Shown piece by piece: positions 26,799 through 35,986 of a DNA stretch of 64,000 nt (its first letter is position 1; each line of letters begins with the position of its first letter). The notes under the pieces were generated by a model. It was not told the origin of the DNA, did not search any database, and was given only the letters and a program-made list of their open reading frames with translations. The stretch spans positions 94,264 through 158,263 of the forward strand of contig DATBHR010000083.1 of NCBI GenBank assembly GCA_036557365.1, written 5' to 3'. Position numbers and translations under genes: made by a program. The DNA is from DATKHR01 sp036557365 (GTDB taxonomy: Bacteria; Acidobacteriota; Vicinamibacteria; Vicinamibacterales; CAVVIG01).

Positions 26799-27792
26799 CA
26801 GTACCGACAGGTCCCGCTTCGCTCCCGACGTAAACCTTCGTTCCGGGCTCGACGAAGTCCCGGTGGACGTAGCCGAGCGCAATGGCGCGCTGAAGAGCGA
26901 AGGAATACGTCGCGCTCGTAATCGTCCCGATCTCGCGATCGCCAGAGCGAATGACATCGCCCTTCGAGGGGACGACGGCGCCATCGAACGCGATCCCGAC
27001 CAGGCGGCGCGCCACGCGGCCGTGCCCGCGGTCGAGGACACGGATGATCACCTCCTGCCCGACGTAGCAGCCCTTGGTCCGGCTGATCGCGCGCGATTCG
27101 ATGCCGGCTTCGAGCGGAATCGTGTCCTCGTCCATGTCGCGATGGAACCGAGGCATTCCGGCCTCGATCCGAAGCGTGTCGGCGATGGACTGGTCGAGCG
27201 TCGGCACACCCAGCGCACGCAGCGACGCCAGCACTCGGTCTGCATCGAAGCGCTCCACGTACAGCTCGAACCCGGGCACGCCCACGTCGTCGATGCGCGT
27301 GACGATGACCGGCGCGGGACTTTGCACGCGGAGGTTGCCGTCCTCGGGAAGCGCCTGCAGCTGCGATTCGGAAACCCGCACGACCTGCGCGATCGTCCTG
27401 GCAGCGTCCGGTCCGACGATCGCGATCTGCGCGATCGTGTCGCTCACGTCGCCGAGCTGCACGTCCTCGCCGAAGATGAACTGATCGAACTTCGCGAGGA
27501 CCGTGTCTTTCACGTCGCCTTCAACCGTGACGAGCATGACGTCGCCGATCTCGTACACCCACATGTCTGAGATCATCCGTCCCTGCGCCGTGAGGTATGC
27601 CGCGTAGCAGCCGCGGCCCGGTGAGAGCGCCGCGATGTCGTTCGTCAGCAGTCCCTGCAGGTACGACGCGCGATCGGCGCCCTTTACGAAAATCCGTCCC
27701 CGATGCGAGCGATCGAGAACAGCGGCCTTGCCACGAGTGGCGTCGTAGAGCGCCGCGGAAGCCGCCGGAATCATGGTGCTATGCTGAGGCAT
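26764..27792 (-). CDS. YgfZ/GcvT-like folate-binding protein
   Basis: The 342-residue protein has the aminomethyltransferase fold and carries KGCYVGQEVI, the signature of YgfZ/IBA57-type proteins that assist Fe-S cluster assembly or repair with folate. Other family stretches are KGADRASYLQGLLTNDI, QGRMISDMWVYE and GIESRAISRTKGC. Glycine-cleavage GcvT is less likely because no other gcv genes are nearby. The ATG at 27792 overlaps head to head with the divergent hydrolase ATG; an in-frame ATG at 27774 is an alternative. Neighbouring Fe-S enzymes (mutY, HhH-GPD) are compatible with this role. Confidence 0.86.
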   Translation of the reverse strand: MPQHSTMIPAASAALYDATRGKAAVLDRSHRGRIFVKGADRASYLQGLLTNDIAALSPGRGCYAAYLTAQGRMISDMWVYEIGDVMLVTVEGDVKDTVLAKFDQFIFGEDVQLGDVSDTIAQIAIVGPDAARTIAQVVRVSESQLQALPEDGNLRVQSPAPVIVTRIDDVGVPGFELYVERFDADRVLASLRALGVPTLDQSIADTLRIEAGMPRFHRDMDEDTIPLEAGIESRAISRTKGCYVGQEVIIRVLDRGHGRVARRLVGIAFDGAVVPSKGDVIRSGDREIGTITSATYSFALQRAIALGYVHRDFVEPGTKVYVGSEAGPVGTVTALPFVAAAR

Positions 27793-29458
27793 GCCCTCGT
27801 TTCATTGTATCCGGCCCTTCGCCGTGATCGCCGCGCTGGCGCTGGCGCCGAGCGTCGCGGCTCAGGGACGCGGAGCGCTCGAGGGCACGCAATCGAACCT
27901 GACGATCTTCGTCAAGAACATGCCGATCGGCACCGAACAGGTCAACCTGACGCGGACGGCCGATGGCTGGACGATTTCGAGCACGGGCCGACTCGCGCCG
28001 CCGGTCGACTCTATCGCGCGTCGGCTCGAGGTGCGATACACGCAGGACTGGCGCCCGCGGGAATTCATGTTCGACGGCACCGCCCGGGGCTCGGCACAAA
28101 CCATCCACACGGTCGTTGATGGCACGACTGCGACGAGCGACGTGACCACAGCCGGTGAGCACTCCCAGAAAACGGACACGATCGACGCCAACGCGGTGCT
28201 CGTCCTGACCAACACCTTCTTCGGCCCCTTCGAAGCCGTCGCGGCACGCCTGCGAACAGCCGCTGTGGGTTCGGACATTCCGGCGTTTGCCGTTCCGACT
28301 GCGTCGTTCGCGATCCGCGTGGGTGAAACGCACGCGGAGCAGATTCAGACGACGGCGCGGCTCATCTCGGCGCGCCGTACCGAGATCAAGCTGGTGCTGC
28401 CGGGCGCCGCCCTCGACGGCAACATCTGGACGGACGAAGCGGGACGTTTCATCCGGCTGAGTATTCCGATTCAGTCGCTCGAAGTCGTGCGCGAGGACGT
28501 CGCGTCCGTTGCCGCGCGCAGTGTAGCCATCTCGCGCGCGAACGACGAATCGATTCGCATCCCGGCCAACGGATTCGTGCTCGCCGGTACGCTGTCGCGA
28601 CCGACTGAGGCGCCGCCGGCGGGTGGCCGCTTGCCTGCGGTCGTGCTCGTTGGCGGAAGTGGCCCGACGGATCGCGATGAGACGATCGCCGGCATTCCCA
28701 TCCTCGGCCAGATTGCCGACGCCATCGCGGGCGCAGGTTTCATGGTCGTGCGCTACGACAAGCGCGGCATCGGCCAGAGTGGCGGACGCTCGGAGTCTGC
28801 GGGGCTGGCCGACTACAGCGAGGACGTTCGGGCGGCGGTCAAGTTCCTGTCGGATCGCAAGGACGTCGATCCGAAACGCATCGCCGTCATTGGCCACAGC
28901 GAGGGCGGCGCGGTGGCGATGATTGCGGCGTCGAAGGACAAACGGATTGCCGCGGTCGGACTGCTCGCGACCAACGGCGTGTCAGGCGCCGAGTTGGTGC
29001 TCGCGCAACAGACGCATGCGCTCGATCGGCTGCAGTTGTCGCCGGAAGAGCGGCAGGCCAAGATCGATCTGCAGAAGCGTATCCACGAGGCTGTGCTGAC
29101 CGGCAAGGGCTGGGATCAGGTGCCGCCGGAGCTGCGGAAGCCGGTTGACACTCCGGAGTTTCAGAGCATCCTCAGCAACGATCCCGCGAAGGTGATGCCG
29201 GACGTCCGTCAGCCGATTCTCATCGTGCAGGGAGAGCTCGACAAGACCGTCGATCCATCCAACGCGGATCGACTCGACGCGCTCGCGAAGAAACGAAAGA
29301 ACCAGCCGCCCGTCGAGGTTGCGAAGATTCCGGGCGTGAACCACCTCCTCGTTCCGGCCAAGACCGGCGAGACCGACGAGTACGGCTCGCTGCCCGACAA
29401 ACACGTCAGCACCGCCGTGACGCAGGCGCTCGTCGAGTGGCTGAAAAAGACCCTCTAG
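27791..29458 (+). CDS. Secreted alpha/beta hydrolase
   Basis: The 555-residue product has a signal peptide (about 1-24, ending VAAQ) and an N-terminal beta-rich domain of about 250 residues. Its C-terminal alpha/beta hydrolase domain shows LVGGSGPTDRDET (oxyanion region), VVRYDKRGIGQSGG, the nucleophile elbow GHSEGG (Ser near residue 371), an acid in ILIVQGELDKTV and a late His in VNHLL. It is probably a periplasmic esterase or acyl-peptidase-like enzyme; the substrate is unknown. The start codon overlaps that of the divergent YgfZ-like gene. The decarboxylase gene downstream begins 22 bp before this stop. Confidence 0.88.
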   Translation: MPSFHCIRPFAVIAALALAPSVAAQGRGALEGTQSNLTIFVKNMPIGTEQVNLTRTADGWTISSTGRLAPPVDSIARRLEVRYTQDWRPREFMFDGTARGSAQTIHTVVDGTTATSDVTTAGEHSQKTDTIDANAVLVLTNTFFGPFEAVAARLRTAAVGSDIPAFAVPTASFAIRVGETHAEQIQTTARLISARRTEIKLVLPGAALDGNIWTDEAGRFIRLSIPIQSLEVVREDVASVAARSVAISRANDESIRIPANGFVLAGTLSRPTEAPPAGGRLPAVVLVGGSGPTDRDETIAGIPILGQIADAIAGAGFMVVRYDKRGIGQSGGRSESAGLADYSEDVRAAVKFLSDRKDVDPKRIAVIGHSEGGAVAMIAASKDKRIAAVGLLATNGVSGAELVLAQQTHALDRLQLSPEERQAKIDLQKRIHEAVLTGKGWDQVPPELRKPVDTPEFQSILSNDPAKVMPDVRQPILIVQGELDKTVDPSNADRLDALAKKRKNQPPVEVAKIPGVNHLLVPAKTGETDEYGSLPDKHVSTAVTQALVEWLKKTL

Positions 29459-30828
29459 CGCGCGCGTTCGACGCCGCAACCGCGTATCGCGCCGCACAGT
29501 CGGAGCGGGCCGTCTTTCCGACCGCGACGCTTCAATCGTTGCGTGCGGGCCTCGGCGGACCGCTTCCCGAGACCGGTCGCGATCCGGCGTCCGTCGTTGA
29601 CGATCTCGTTCGAGCCGCCGACCCTGGCATCGTCTGCACGACAGGACCTCGCTACTTCGGATTCGTCACGGGCGGCGCCCTGCCGGCCGCAATGGGCGCC
29701 GACTGGCTGGCCAGCGCGTGGGATCAATCGGCGGGCCTCTATGTCATTTCACCGGCGGCTGCCGTCGTGGAGGAAGTGGTGGGCCAATGGCTGCGCGAGC
29801 TGCTGCATCTGCCGGCCGACGCGAGCATCGGTTTCGTGACCGGATGCCACATGGCGAATTTCACGGCGCTTGCGGCTGCGCGTCACGAACTGCTGCGTCG
29901 CGCGGGCTGGGACGTCGAAGCCGACGGATTGCAGGACGCCCCGAAGATCCGCGTCATCGCGGGCGACGAAGTCCACGTGTCGGTCCTCGGCGCGCTCAGG
30001 ATGATGGGCATCGGATCGCGGCAGGTCATCCGCGTGCCGGCGGACGATCAAGGCCGGATGCGCGCCGACGCGCTGCGCACCGCGCTGGCGGCCGGCAGCG
30101 GACCGACGATCGTGTGCGCGCAGGCCGGCAACGTGAACACCGGGGCGTTCGATCCGTTCGAGCCCATCGCTGAAGCCGCGCACTCTTCCGGCGCATGGCT
30201 CCATGTCGACGGCGCGTTCGGTCTGTGGGCCGCCGCGAGCGACGCACTGCGCGGTCGCACACGCGGCGTCGCGCTCGCCGATTCGTGGGCCACGGATGCG
30301 CACAAATGGCTGAACGTCCCTTACGACTCGGGACTCGTGTTCACCGCGCATCCGGCCGCACACCAGGCCGCGATGAGCATGAACGCCGCCTACCTCGTTC
30401 GATCACCCGACGATCCGCGCGAGGGAATGGACTGGGTGCCCGAATCGTCGAGGCGTGCCCGCGGCTTCGCCATCTACGCCGCCATCCAATCGCTCGGCAG
30501 GCGCGGCGTCGCCGACATGATCGAGCGCTGCTCGCGCCTCGCTCGCCTGTTCGCCGATCGACTCGCGACCGAACCGGGCGTCACCATTCTCAACGACGTC
30601 GTGTTGAATCAGGTGCTCGTGCGGATCGCGCCGCCGAACGCCAACGCGGACGAAGCGACGCGCGAAGTCGTCCGCCGCGTTCAGGATGAACGCGTCTGCT
30701 GGCTCGGCGGCACCCGATGGCACGGCATGGACGCCATCCGCATCTCGGTCTCGAACTGGTCCACGACCGATGCAGATGTCGACCGCTCCGTCGACTCCAT
30801 CATCCGCGCCGTGAGGGCGCTCGCGTGA
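29437..30828 (+). CDS. Pyridoxal-dependent decarboxylase (aromatic-L-amino-acid/glutamate decarboxylase family)
   Basis: The 463-residue fold-type I PLP enzyme has TGPRYFGFVTGGALPAAMGADWL near the N terminus, HVSVLGALRMMGIG, and the PLP lysine in TDAHKWLNVPYDSG (about K289). It ends with the group II decarboxylase-like pattern RISVSNWSTTDADVDRSV. The amino acid substrate cannot be assigned. It starts with GTG at 29437 inside the end of the hydrolase gene and ends in a TGA that overlaps the next start (GTGA), so the three genes look like one transcript. Confidence 0.9.
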   Translation: MAEKDPLARAFDAATAYRAAQSERAVFPTATLQSLRAGLGGPLPETGRDPASVVDDLVRAADPGIVCTTGPRYFGFVTGGALPAAMGADWLASAWDQSAGLYVISPAAAVVEEVVGQWLRELLHLPADASIGFVTGCHMANFTALAAARHELLRRAGWDVEADGLQDAPKIRVIAGDEVHVSVLGALRMMGIGSRQVIRVPADDQGRMRADALRTALAAGSGPTIVCAQAGNVNTGAFDPFEPIAEAAHSSGAWLHVDGAFGLWAAASDALRGRTRGVALADSWATDAHKWLNVPYDSGLVFTAHPAAHQAAMSMNAAYLVRSPDDPREGMDWVPESSRRARGFAIYAAIQSLGRRGVADMIERCSRLARLFADRLATEPGVTILNDVVLNQVLVRIAPPNANADEATREVVRRVQDERVCWLGGTRWHGMDAIRISVSNWSTTDADVDRSVDSIIRAVRALA

Positions 30829-31682
30829 CCGGGCGCGTTCGCTTCGGACCCTTCGAAGCCGACATCGAATCGCGGGAGCTGTGGCGCGACGGACGTCCGA
30901 TTTCGATCCAGGATCTGCCGTTTCGCCTTCTGTCCGCGCTGATCGAACGGCCCGGTGAGGTCGTCACGCGTTCGGAGCTGACGACGCAATTGTGGGGATC
31001 GGAAACGTACGTGGACGCCGTGGCCGGATTGAACACAGCGGTCGCGAAGCTTCGGGAAGCGCTCGGCGATAACTCGGATCGTCCGATGTACGTCGAGACC
31101 CTGCCGAAGCGCGGCTACCGGTTCGTCGGCCGCATCGAACCGAGTGGCAATGGCCGTGTCGCAGACACGGAGCACGCATCTGCTTCAGCATCATCTCGCC
31201 CTCGAATTCGGACCATTGTGATCGCATGCGGCGCCGTTGCGCTGATCCTTGCGGTCTTCGCGGCGTATCGCGTAATCGAGAACCGCGCGCCGATCCGGAT
31301 CGCGGTGATGCTGTTCGACAACGAAACGGGCAACCCCGCGTTTGGACAGTTCGCCCAGGGACTGACTGACGCGACCGTTGCGCGGCTCACCGAAGAGCCG
31401 CGGCTCGCGGTCATCGGCAACGCGGCGATTTTGCGGAGCGAACGGCCATTCCGCGACATCCAGAAGGTGTCGGCAGCGCTCGGCGCCGATTACGTGATCG
31501 TCGGTCAGGTTCAGAAACTCGACGAGGACACGATCGTGCGGGCGCACCTGATTCGCGCCAGCGATCAGAGCCATCTCTGGGTAGGCGTCGCCAATTTCGG
31601 GACGACGGGCGAAGGCGCGCTGCAGACGTCGGTGTCGAATCAGATTCGAGACGCGGTCATGAGCCGCGCCGCTCATCGCTGA
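30825..31682 (+). CDS. Membrane-anchored winged-helix regulator (CadC/ToxR-like)
   Basis: Starting at the GTG that overlaps the decarboxylase stop, this 285-residue protein has an OmpR/PhoB-type DNA-binding domain (about 1-105; VRFGPFEADIESREL, GEVVTRSELTTQLWG, VETLPKRGYRFVG). A transmembrane helix follows (about 125-145) and then a periplasmic domain with IAVMLFDNETGNPAFGQFAQGL. That domain resembles the TolB-N/FlgO-like modules of adenylate-cyclase-type proteins. It probably senses an envelope signal and controls nearby genes directly. No phosphoacceptor receiver is present. The gene order suggests it regulates its own operon. Confidence 0.87.
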   Translation: MTGRVRFGPFEADIESRELWRDGRPISIQDLPFRLLSALIERPGEVVTRSELTTQLWGSETYVDAVAGLNTAVAKLREALGDNSDRPMYVETLPKRGYRFVGRIEPSGNGRVADTEHASASASSRPRIRTIVIACGAVALILAVFAAYRVIENRAPIRIAVMLFDNETGNPAFGQFAQGLTDATVARLTEEPRLAVIGNAAILRSERPFRDIQKVSAALGADYVIVGQVQKLDEDTIVRAHLIRASDQSHLWVGVANFGTTGEGALQTSVSNQIRDAVMSRAAHR

Positions 31683-31690
31683 ATCGCTCG

Positions 31691-32533
31691 TCAGCCTGCG
31701 CTCCGCTTCGTCGCGGTCACGACGATGTCCGGGTCGTGAATCGTCATGGTGACGACGCCCGCCGACTCGCGGAATCGAACGCGGACGTTCTGTGCGCCCA
31801 TCGGATAGAAGTCGTACGCGCCGAGGTGCGACAGTCCGCGCGGCACGCCGCCAGGCCGGCCGATCGTCAACTGCTCCTTCGCGATGACGATCTCCAGAGA
31901 TTCGGCAGACGACGCGCCGAACGGGTACACGCCAGCGAGCTTTGCTCGATCTTCCGCGGTCAGTGGTTGTTCGGCAGGCTTCTCGTCGGACCCCCCGATA
32001 GACATCAGGTAATCCGCCACAGCCTTTGCCTGGGCCCCACCTGCCAGCGCGTGCTTGAGCAGCGTGATGCTGTGCGGTCCATGAATTCGTTGAGTTCCAG
32101 GGGACGCCGTCACGAAGGCGCGTACCACGCCCAGCTGTCCGAGCATTGCTGCCGAGAAGATGCTCGGCCGGGCGCCGTTCGCGAGCAGGAATTCGGCAAT
32201 CTCGCGATTTCCGACGTGCGATGCGGCGCCCAGCGCCGACTCCCAGTCGCCGAAGCCCCAGTCCCAGGCCGCTTTGGCCAGCGTCTGGTGGCGCGCGATG
32301 AGTGCTTTGACCCGGGCGACGTTACCGTGCGCCACGGTCACCATTTCTTTCACGAGCTCGGGCGGCTGGGTCGGAAACGACGCCGGGAGCGCGTCCGAAG
32401 ACTCGAGTGCTTGTGGACGGAACCCGAATCCGGCGGCAGTCGCGGGGATGCCTGCGACCAGAGACCACGAGGTCAGGATGAACGATCGGCGTGCGACCGC
32501 CGCGATCTGGTGATGGCGTGACGAATCGGACAT
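31691..32533 (-). CDS. Exported ankyrin-like repeat protein
   Basis: The 280-residue protein has an N-terminal signal with twin Arg (ARRSFILTSWSLVAG), possibly Tat-type. Two or three ankyrin-like helices follow (WESALGAASHVGNREIAEFLLANGARPSIF, with variants). The C-terminal half is beta-rich and resembles domains seen in lipocalin-like or DUF3471 modules (KLAGVYPFG, LTIGRPGG). An AGGAG site lies 9 nt before the ATG at 32533. The function is unknown; ankyrin repeats point to protein binding. Confidence 0.7.
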   Translation of the reverse strand: MSDSSRHHQIAAVARRSFILTSWSLVAGIPATAAGFGFRPQALESSDALPASFPTQPPELVKEMVTVAHGNVARVKALIARHQTLAKAAWDWGFGDWESALGAASHVGNREIAEFLLANGARPSIFSAAMLGQLGVVRAFVTASPGTQRIHGPHSITLLKHALAGGAQAKAVADYLMSIGGSDEKPAEQPLTAEDRAKLAGVYPFGASSAESLEIVIAKEQLTIGRPGGVPRGLSHLGAYDFYPMGAQNVRVRFRESAGVVTMTIHDPDIVVTATKRSAG

Positions 32534-32672
32534 GGCGACGACTCCTTGGCAATAGGCGTTCGCTCACAATGACGGAGCGGCGCGTGTCGACGCCATCGAC
32601 CGCATCTGATTTCTCTCTGACTTGTCGCTGGTCCCGCAACATGCGGTCGGACACAAAGCTGGACGGACGAGT

Positions 32673-32678
32673 TAAGAT
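32673..32678 (+). promoter_or_regulatory. -10 element TAAGAT, 8 nt before the FHA gene start
   Basis: TAAGAT at 32673-32678 is followed by eight nucleotides and the ATG at 32687, with no Shine-Dalgarno site between. It is one of several promoter-proximal starts in this window. Confidence 0.45.
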
Positions 32679-32686
32679 ACGATCGC

Positions 32687-32998
32687 ATGTGGATTCTGCA
32701 GAGCGCCGAGGAACGTGAGGCCGACGATTCGTGGACCTTTCGCCTGGCCGCCGGCGCCATCAAGACGGTCGGCCGCGCGCCGCGCGCCGACTTCATCGTC
32801 GACGCCGCCCTCGTGTCCCGCCTGCATTGCCGACTCACCGCAACCGACCTCAACGTTGAAGTCGTCGACCTGCAGAGCACGAACGGCACGTTCGTGAATG
32901 GCAAACGCGTCGCCAAGGCGATGCTGGCCGTCGGCGATCGTCTGCGCGTCGGCCGCGTGGAGCTGCTGGTCGGCCAGAAAAAGCCGGTCGAAAGCTAG
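32687..32998 (+). CDS. Stand-alone FHA domain protein
   Basis: The 103-residue protein consists almost entirely of one forkhead-associated domain, which binds phosphothreonine peptides. The signature residues are GRAPRADF, VSRLHCRL and STNGTFVNGKRV. A Ser/Thr kinase gene lies about 2 kb downstream (34996-35973) and could provide phosphorylated partners, but the link is inferred only from proximity. The ATG lacks a ribosome binding site and sits 8 nt after a -10 hexamer. Confidence 0.9.
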   Translation: MWILQSAEEREADDSWTFRLAAGAIKTVGRAPRADFIVDAALVSRLHCRLTATDLNVEVVDLQSTNGTFVNGKRVAKAMLAVGDRLRVGRVELLVGQKKPVES

Positions 32999-33016
32999 AG
33001 ACGCCTTCCCGTACAG

Positions 33017-33664
33017 TCAGCGCCCGGAGATGAGGAACGGGTTCGTCCGCCGCTCCTCGCCGATGGTCGTGTCGGCTCCGTGGCCAGGATGAACGATCGC
33101 ATCGTCGCCGAGTGGAAAGAGCACGTTCGTGATGGAGGCGATGAGCACCTGATGATCGCCGCCGGGAAGATCCGTTCGTCCGATTGACCCGGCGAAGAGC
33201 GTGTCGCCGACGAACAGGTCCTTTCCCGCTTCGTTCTTTCGTCCGACCTGCAGGCAGACGCCACCCGGACAATGGCCAGGCGTATGGTGCCACCGGACCT
33301 CGTACCTGCCGAACTCGACGATCTGCCCCGGCGCATAGAACACGTCGATCGGCGGCGGCGCTTCGACACGCAGTCCGAACATCCTGCCCATCTCCACGGC
33401 GCGCTCGTAGAGAAACAGGTCGTCGCGATGCAGATAGACCGGTGCGGCGAGCACCCGCTTGGCCTCGGCGACGCCGGTCACGTGATCGACGTGCGCATGC
33501 GTCAGGAGGATGTGGCGAATCGAGAGTGCGTTCCGGTCGCCATAGTCGAGCAACGTCCGTACTTCGTCGCCTGGATCGATCAACACGGCCTCGCGGGTCT
33601 CTTCGCAGGCGACCACGAAGCCGTTCTTGAAGAAAGGACCGACGGCCTGGCTCTCGATTATCAT
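33017..33664 (-). CDS. MBL-fold hydrolase (glyoxalase II-like)
   Basis: The 215-residue protein carries the metal-binding motif THAHVDH, a later His in HTPGHCPGG, a bridging Asp in VGDTLF and a final His in HPGHG. It has the compact size of bacterial glyoxalase II-like or persulfide dioxygenase-like proteins. The N terminus IIESQAVGPFFKNGFVVACEE fits this group. The substrate may be a glutathione or other thiol conjugate, but that is uncertain. Its ATG at 33664 lies 9 bp from the divergent start at 33673. Confidence 0.87.
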   Translation of the reverse strand: MIIESQAVGPFFKNGFVVACEETREAVLIDPGDEVRTLLDYGDRNALSIRHILLTHAHVDHVTGVAEAKRVLAAPVYLHRDDLFLYERAVEMGRMFGLRVEAPPPIDVFYAPGQIVEFGRYEVRWHHTPGHCPGGVCLQVGRKNEAGKDLFVGDTLFAGSIGRTDLPGGDHQVLIASITNVLFPLGDDAIVHPGHGADTTIGEERRTNPFLISGR

Positions 33665-33672
33665 AGCGAACG

Positions 33673-34023
33673 GTGATCTTAGCCGTTCTCGACGACCTGA
33701 TGTTCACGTCGAAAATCAAGACCACGGCGAAGCAGCTCGGCGTGGACGTGGCGTTCGCCCGATCGGCCGATGCCGCGCTCGAGGCGATGCGTCAGGCCGT
33801 CCCGTCCGTGGTCATCCTCGACCTGAACAATGCGCGCATCCAGCCGCTCACGATCGTGTCCCGCATGAAGGCCGACCCGGCCCTGGCTTCCGTGCGCACC
33901 GTCGGCTACGCCTCGCACGTGCAGACCGACGTCATCGACGCCTCACGGGCCGCCGGCGTAGACGATGTGATGGCGCGATCGGCGTTCACGCAGCAGCTGG
34001 CCGACATCCTCAGCGGACGCTAG
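33673..34023 (+). CDS. Receiver-like (pseudo-receiver) domain protein
   Basis: The 116-residue product folds like a CheY receiver by pattern: an acidic pair in VLDDLMFTSKI (D7, D8), a phosphoacceptor-like Asp in VVILDLNN (D50) and a switch region GYASHV. The invariant Lys near the end is replaced by Arg (MARSAF, R102). It has no output domain, so it may act by protein contact, possibly without normal phosphorylation. The GTG start lies 8 nt after TATCAT (33659-33664). The dehydratase gene follows after 6 bp. Confidence 0.7.
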   Translation: MILAVLDDLMFTSKIKTTAKQLGVDVAFARSADAALEAMRQAVPSVVILDLNNARIQPLTIVSRMKADPALASVRTVGYASHVQTDVIDASRAAGVDDVMARSAFTQQLADILSGR

Positions 34024-34029
34024 CCCTCG

Positions 34030-35001
34030 ATGACGATTCTCGAGGTCCAACGCGCGCGGCTGCGCATTGCCGCTCAGGCGAGACGCACGCCGCTGGTCCA
34101 ATCGAAGTGGCTGTCGCGCATCGCAGGCGCAACCGTCGGACTCAAGCTCGAGTCACTGCAGAAAACCAATTCGTTCAAATTCCGCGGCGCGCTCAACGCC
34201 GTCGTCGCGCGCCGGGACCGCAATCCGCCCGGCCTGACTCGACTCGTGACGGCGTCGGCCGGGAACCACGGCCGCGCGCTGGCCATGGCGGCCGAATCGT
34301 TCCGTCTGCCGCTGGTCGTATTCACGCCGGCCGATGCTCCCACAACAAAGCTGCGTGCGATCGAGGAGCACGGCGCCGAGCTGCGCGCGGACGCTCGCGA
34401 CTACGACGAGGCGGAGCGGCTGGCGAAGGCGTTCGCCGTCGAAACGGGAGCGTCGTTCGTGTCCCCGTACAACGATGCCGACGTCATCGCCGGCGCCGCG
34501 ACGATCGCATTGGAGCTGTTCGAGGATCTCGGCCACATCGACACGATCCTGGTGCCGATCGGAGGCGGCGGACTGATCAGCGGTGTCGCCGCGGCCGCCA
34601 AGGCGATCGATCCCGCATGTCGCATCATCGGCGTCGAGGCGGCGCAATCGTGCGCTTTTCAAACAAGCCTGCGCGCCGGACGTCTCGTCGAGATCGTTCC
34701 CGGTCCGACGCTCGCCGACGGCCTCGGCGGCAATCCGGATCCCGAGACGATGACGTTTTCGCTGATCCAGCGCTTCGTGGACGAGGTGACGACGGTTACT
34801 GAGGCCGACATTGCGCGCGCGATCGCGGGACTCGTCGAGTTCGAGCATCTCGTCGCGGAAGGCGCAGGAGCGGTGGGAGTCGCTGCGCTGCTGGCCGCAG
34901 GACTCGACCGGCATCATGGTCAGGTCGTCACGATCGTTTCCGGCAGCAACATCGATCGGTCCAGACTGCAGGCCGTCCTCGACGCTTCGAGCGCGTCATA
35001 G
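34030..35001 (+). CDS. Threonine/serine dehydratase family PLP enzyme
   Basis: The 323-residue fold-type II PLP enzyme has the PLP lysine in TNSFKFRGALNAV (K50), ASAGNHGRALA, the phosphate-binding glycine loop IGGGGLISGVAAA and a late SGSNID typical of threonine dehydratase catabolic forms and serine racemases. There is no C-terminal ACT regulatory domain, so it is a catabolic rather than an isoleucine-feedback-controlled enzyme. It follows the receiver-like gene by 6 bp and overlaps the convergent kinase gene by 6 bp. Confidence 0.9.
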   Translation: MTILEVQRARLRIAAQARRTPLVQSKWLSRIAGATVGLKLESLQKTNSFKFRGALNAVVARRDRNPPGLTRLVTASAGNHGRALAMAAESFRLPLVVFTPADAPTTKLRAIEEHGAELRADARDYDEAERLAKAFAVETGASFVSPYNDADVIAGAATIALELFEDLGHIDTILVPIGGGGLISGVAAAAKAIDPACRIIGVEAAQSCAFQTSLRAGRLVEIVPGPTLADGLGGNPDPETMTFSLIQRFVDEVTTVTEADIARAIAGLVEFEHLVAEGAGAVGVAALLAAGLDRHHGQVVTIVSGSNIDRSRLQAVLDASSAS

Positions 35002-35973
35002 CAGGAACCATGCAGCCGCGGCGGCGGCGATGCCGCCCGCCGCAAGGGCGACAAGCCACCAGGGAAACGTCTTCTCGGCGCGGACCGGCCGCAGCGGCTT
35101 GATCTCCACGGCCGGTTCGGCCCGCTCCGTTCGCTGCTCGAGCGCCGCGTCGATCTGCCGGAGAGCCGCCGCGAACGTGGCGGCGCTCTCGAATCGCTTC
35201 TCCGCGCGCTTTTCGAGAACCTTGCCGAGCGCGGCGTCGAGGTCCGCGGGCACGGTGCGGTTGCTGCTCGACGCCCGGGGCACGGCCTGCGTGACGATCT
35301 GGCGGCGCAGGGCGTGCGGCACGGAATCGCGAAAGGGCGTGCGGCCCGTCAGCATCTCGAAGAGCACGATGCCCAGCGAAAACAGATCGGTGCGCTCGTC
35401 GATCGGCTCGCCGCGCGCCTGTTCGGGCGACGCGTAGAGCAGCGTCCTCGCGACTTCCCCGCTCCGGCGATCGAACGACGTCGACGCGGTCTCGCGCGCC
35501 CGACCGTTCGTGGTCCACGCCGCGAGTCCGAAATCGAGAATCTTCGCGTTCCCCTTGGGCGTGATGACGATGTTCTCGGGCCGGATGTCCTGGTGCAGGA
35601 TGCCGGCGGCGTGCGCGTCGGCGAGCGCGTCGGCAATCTGGATGGCGAACTGGATGGCCCGGCGCGGATTCAGTGGATGGCCGGCAATGAGACGGCCCAG
35701 CGGCTCGCCGGGTACGAACTCCAGCGCGAGAAAGAGCCGGCCGTCGTCTTCGCCGACCTCGTAGAGCGTGGCGATGTTCGGGTGCGAGAGCGACGTCGCC
35801 GCCTGCGCGTCGTGTATGAGTCGCTGCCGCATCTCGGCGTCCGCCACGAGGTCGCCTGGAACCTTCACCGCGACCGTCCGGCCGGCACGCGTGTCGCGGG
35901 CGCGATAGACGTCGCCGAGTCCGCCGGAGCCGATGCGGTCGAGAATTTTGTAATGACCCAGCTGATCGAGCAT
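34996..35973 (-). CDS. Membrane-anchored serine/threonine protein kinase
   Basis: The 325-residue Hanks-type kinase has the glycine loop IGSGGLGDVYRA (15-24), the ATP-binding Lys in VAVKV (K37), catalytic loop HQDIRPENIVI (H127, Q128, D129), DFG (147-149) and APE-like SPEQARG. One transmembrane helix is at the C terminus (about 303-324) with almost nothing beyond it. The usual HRDLKPEN is altered: Arg to Gln at 128 and Lys to Arg at 131. D129 is kept, so activity is possible but regulation may differ. It is divergent from the MFS gene. Confidence 0.9.
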   Translation of the reverse strand: MLDQLGHYKILDRIGSGGLGDVYRARDTRAGRTVAVKVPGDLVADAEMRQRLIHDAQAATSLSHPNIATLYEVGEDDGRLFLALEFVPGEPLGRLIAGHPLNPRRAIQFAIQIADALADAHAAGILHQDIRPENIVITPKGNAKILDFGLAAWTTNGRARETASTSFDRRSGEVARTLLYASPEQARGEPIDERTDLFSLGIVLFEMLTGRTPFRDSVPHALRRQIVTQAVPRASSSNRTVPADLDAALGKVLEKRAEKRFESAATFAAALRQIDAALEQRTERAEPAVEIKPLRPVRAEKTFPWWLVALAAGGIAAAAAAWFLL

Positions 35974-35986
35974 CGAACGGCGACGA

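Noticed and set aside
26764..27792. Glycine cleavage T protein (gcvT)
   Set aside because: KGCYVGQE is the YgfZ signature and no gcvH or gcvP is nearby.
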